Below, piece after piece: positions 61,894 through 64,000 of a stretch of 64,000 nucleotides of DNA. Where the stretch lies: positions 310,001 to 374,000 of the forward strand of contig JAIOQX010000003.1 in the NCBI GenBank assembly GCA_021108415.1, written 5' to 3'. Each line of letters opens with the position of its first letter. Within the stretch, counting starts at the first letter, position 1. A program made the translations under genes and the position numbers. Origin of the DNA: Acholeplasmataceae bacterium. Lineage in GTDB: Bacteria; Bacillota_I; Bacilli_A; Acholeplasmatales; Acholeplasmataceae. The notes under the pieces were generated by a model, which saw only the letters and a list, made by a program, of their open reading frames with translations, was not told the DNA's origin and did no database searches.

Positions 61894-62184
61894 TAAATTC
61901 TAAAATTAGTTTTTACTTTAATTACTTACAACAGTATATTTTCGTAAATGGATTAGGATATCAACTTTAATGTATCTTGACTAATATTTATTTTTATTTG
62001 AATGTTTATGTCGAATAAATACCATTATCTTCCTAAGAAAAGACAGTTTTAACTAGTGACTTTCATAAGAACATACAGTTCTATATGGACAGCCAGGACA
62101 TATTAAAACATATAGATAAATAATTGTTATTAAAAGTATTAAAAACATCACAACAAAGAACTAATCTCAACATCTTAAAAAATT
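61894..62184. other. Gene-free stretch after the polysaccharide locus
   Basis: About 290 bases up to a strong hairpin. I see no ORF with a ribosome site and no recognisable element other than a small AGAAC/GTTCT hairpin near 62067. Confidence 0.45.
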
Positions 62185-62230
62185 ATAAAAGACTTCATTT
62201 CAATAATTTAATTGAAATGAAGTCTTTTAT
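62185..62230. terminator. Strong bidirectional terminator
   Basis: About 20 perfect pairs, ATAAAAGACTTCATTTCAAT with ATTGAAATGAAGTCTTTTAT, loop AATTTA, between the flippase and the convergent transporter gene. Confidence 0.9.
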
Positions 62231-62285
62231 ATATTTAATATTAAATGAATATAAACTATAATGATTAATTACAATTTCTATAATG

Positions 62286-63554
62286 TTATTTATTCAAGTC
62301 TCTTTTTGGTTTATAAATGAAGAAAGATAAGACCAACGCAACTCCTGCAAACACAATATTTCCAAATATTGCTACATTATAATTATCAGTTAAATCATAT
62401 GAAAGTCCAAAAGGAAGAGGTCCTAAAGCACTACCTATAACCATAAAGACAGTAGCAACACTTCTAATACTACCAAGATGTTTTCTACCAAAGTAATTAG
62501 CCCACAAGACATTCATTGTAACACTTTGAATAGCTATAGCAAGACCATAAAATAGAATAAATACAATAGCAGTTACACTTCCTGAAACACCAAACATTAG
62601 AAATACTAAACTTAAGATAACCATTAAAGATGTAGAACTTAAAACATATTTAATGGGTAATCCATCAATGACTGTTTTTGCAATGAATGGTATAAAAAAT
62701 GCAGGAAATGCTAATAGTCCAATAATCATTGCAGATTGTGTTTCACTTACCATTCTTAAATCCATTATATTAAAGAAATGAAAGGTTAATCCCGTTGAGA
62801 CCATTGCAGGTAGCATTGAGATAAATCCAGCAAACCAAAAAGGTCTTGTCTTTAATGCCTCTTTTAAAGTAAAGCTTTCTCTAATTATTTTTTCTTGAGA
62901 AAGTTTTAACGCTTTTTCATCTTCATGCTTTTCATTTTCAACGGATAATCCATAATCTTCTGGTTGATTACCGACAAACAAAAATATTAAAGGTATGAAT
63001 CCAACTAGTAAGATGATACTCCAAATACGCCAAGCAGTAGGCCATCCATATTGATTGATCATCCAAAGATTAAATGAAGGTACAATGAGCATTGCGATCA
63101 GATTACCAATACCACTTAAACTGATCGCTAATGCCCTTTTCTTTTCAAACCATTGAGGTACTAATGAATTTGGAAGAAGCGTCATGGAACCTTGTCCAAA
63201 GTATCTAAGCATAAAAAATCCAAAAGATATCATTAATATACTTGAAACAAAACTATTATAAAATGTTGTGACTGCTAAAAGCAGTCCAACAATAATCATC
63301 ATCTTTCGTTGACCATATTTATCAATCGCTCTACCCATGAAGATTAATAACAGTCCACTAATCACAGTTGCAACACTATATGCAGTAGACATAAGCGTTG
63401 ATGAATAGACAAAATCTTTTTGATAAGCGTTGATAAATACACTGATAGAATAAGTTTGTCCTGGTGCACTCATGAAATGTGCAAGACTGCTGATTAAAAC
63501 AATCACCCAACCATAATAAAAGTATTTATTTATTTTTAATATTAATTTTTTCAT
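62286..63554 (-). CDS. MFS transporter (oxalate/formate antiporter-like)
   Basis: A 422-aa major facilitator with 12 helices. The first segment YFYYGWVIVLISSLAHFMSAPGQTYSISVFINAY and the loop GRAIDKYGQRKMMIIVGLLLAV between helices 2 and 3 fit the OFA/monocarboxylate-type branch. A charged central loop (ENEKHEDEKALKLSQEKI) divides the halves. The substrate, probably a carboxylate, cannot be fixed from sequence. AAAGGGG precedes the ATG and a good promoter lies upstream. Confidence 0.85.
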   Translation of the reverse strand: MKKLILKINKYFYYGWVIVLISSLAHFMSAPGQTYSISVFINAYQKDFVYSSTLMSTAYSVATVISGLLLIFMGRAIDKYGQRKMMIIVGLLLAVTTFYNSFVSSILMISFGFFMLRYFGQGSMTLLPNSLVPQWFEKKRALAISLSGIGNLIAMLIVPSFNLWMINQYGWPTAWRIWSIILLVGFIPLIFLFVGNQPEDYGLSVENEKHEDEKALKLSQEKIIRESFTLKEALKTRPFWFAGFISMLPAMVSTGLTFHFFNIMDLRMVSETQSAMIIGLLAFPAFFIPFIAKTVIDGLPIKYVLSSTSLMVILSLVFLMFGVSGSVTAIVFILFYGLAIAIQSVTMNVLWANYFGRKHLGSIRSVATVFMVIGSALGPLPFGLSYDLTDNYNVAIFGNIVFAGVALVLSFFIYKPKRDLNK

Positions 63555-63578
63555 AAAATCCCCTTTATAACCTTTTTG

Positions 63579-63607
63579 ATTATAGCATATACAAAGATGA
63601 TTAACAA
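63579..63607 (-). promoter_or_regulatory. Promoter of the MFS transporter gene
   Basis: Minus-strand -35 TTGTTA, 17-base spacer, -10 TATAAT, about 25 bases before the ATG. Confidence 0.7.
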
Positions 63608-63843
63608 TTTATATAGAAGAAATATTTGATTTATGTGTCGGAGAATATAAGCTATAAATGATTTCAATAAGGTTAACGTTTTATGCATGAGCAATTATTT
63701 GTTAATAAAGATAGGGATATTATATAAAATATCAAAATAATGTTTTTTAAAATAGATTCAAATAATAGGTAATTGTTTAATATTAAGCAAATATATAGTA
63801 TAATAGAAATAACTTATTAAATGTATATTCAGGAGGGGTTATC

Positions 63844-64000
63844 ATGTGTGGAATCGTAGGATTTATTGGACATAAAAAAGATGCTAAAGAAGTAGTCCTA
63901 TCAGGACTAACTAAACTCGAATACCGCGGATATGATTCTGCGGGTATTTCTTTATTTAATTCCAAATTTAGAACCTTTGATATCTATAAAGATTTTGGAC
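63844..64000 (+). CDS. glmS: Glutamine--fructose-6-phosphate aminotransferase, N-terminal part (3' end outside the window)
   Basis: The first 52 residues, [21 protein letters not shown] followed by [17 protein letters not shown], are the class II glutamine amidotransferase start of GlmS, with Cys 2 as the nucleophile after Met removal. GlmS makes glucosamine-6-phosphate, the precursor of UDP-GlcNAc for the polysaccharide genes. AGGAGGGG precedes the ATG. A TATAAT lies at 63799-63804, leaving a leader of only about 30-40 bases, too short for a glmS ribozyme. Confidence 0.96.
   Translation, partial: MCGIVGFIGHKKDAKEVVLSGLTKLEYRGYDSAGISLFNSKFRTFDIYKDFG

Noticed and set aside
63800-63843. glmS ribozyme or riboswitch upstream of glmS
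   Set aside because: The probable leader is only about 30-40 bases, with no room for the ribozyme fold.
1-64000. Mycoplasma-type code (TGA as Trp)
   Set aside because: Many genes end with TGA at expected lengths and conserved Trp positions are TGG.
1-64000. tRNA, rRNA or CRISPR arrays
   Set aside because: No T-loop-like GTTCRA clusters with acceptor stems, no rRNA signature and no regularly spaced repeats noticed by eye; a tRNAscan run would be decisive.

Overview
The window is AT-rich DNA with the standard genetic code: TGA terminates genes and Trp is TGG. Most genes have strong Shine-Dalgarno sites and T-tailed hairpin terminators. Acetate kinase, a BMP-type nucleoside ABC importer, a malic enzyme, a Na+-pumping oxaloacetate decarboxylase and lipoproteins, with no wall genes seen, suggest an Acholeplasma-like mollicute or a related low-GC Firmicute. 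No rRNA, tRNA or CRISPR array was seen.

Layout. 1-6.7 kb: the end of ackA, an rRNA methyltransferase, a luciferase-like oxidoreductase, an acetyltransferase and small membrane proteins. 6.7-12.9 kb (minus strand): a nucleoside ABC importer (BMP lipoprotein, dual ATPase, two permeases) and an N-acetylglucosamine-kinase-like gene. 13-21.4 kb: an orphan response regulator with a degenerate receiver, a membrane UDP-sugar 4,6-dehydratase, flavodoxin, malic enzyme, nitroreductase, and an FMN reductase/HxlR divergent pair with twin operators. 21.4-25.4 kb (minus): oadA-oadG-biotin carrier-oadB-birA behind a cre-like promoter; birA appears frameshifted.

25.6-33.6 kb is a defence-type island. Two divergent reverse transcriptases match the DRT type 3 architecture. 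Between them lies a 114-nt structured element closed by a 9-bp stem and carrying ACACACAC on the minus strand, with its own good promoter ending exactly at the stem. This looks like the DRT3 template RNA. Next comes a two-gene McrBC-like module whose ATPase is fused to about 12 membrane helices.

33.8-46 kb is accessory: a lipoprotein, an RDD protein, a TetR/DUF4386 pair with an operator inside a near-consensus promoter, two separate AbiEi/AbiEii-type toxin-antitoxin loci on either side of an ABC/GntR(YtrA) cassette, and two tandem tyrosine recombinases, the second probably starting at CTG.

46.2-61.9 kb is one long plus-strand surface-polysaccharide locus: a wHTH regulator with a Rossmann-like domain, UDP-glucose dehydrogenase, UDP-glucuronate epimerase, initiating sugar transferase, a nucleotide-sugar reductase, five glycosyltransferases, two TupA-like ATP-grasp proteins, a CapA-like protein, a Wzy polymerase and a Wzx flippase. 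The 4,6-dehydratase at 14.2 kb could feed the same pathway. The window ends with an MFS transporter and the start of glmS.
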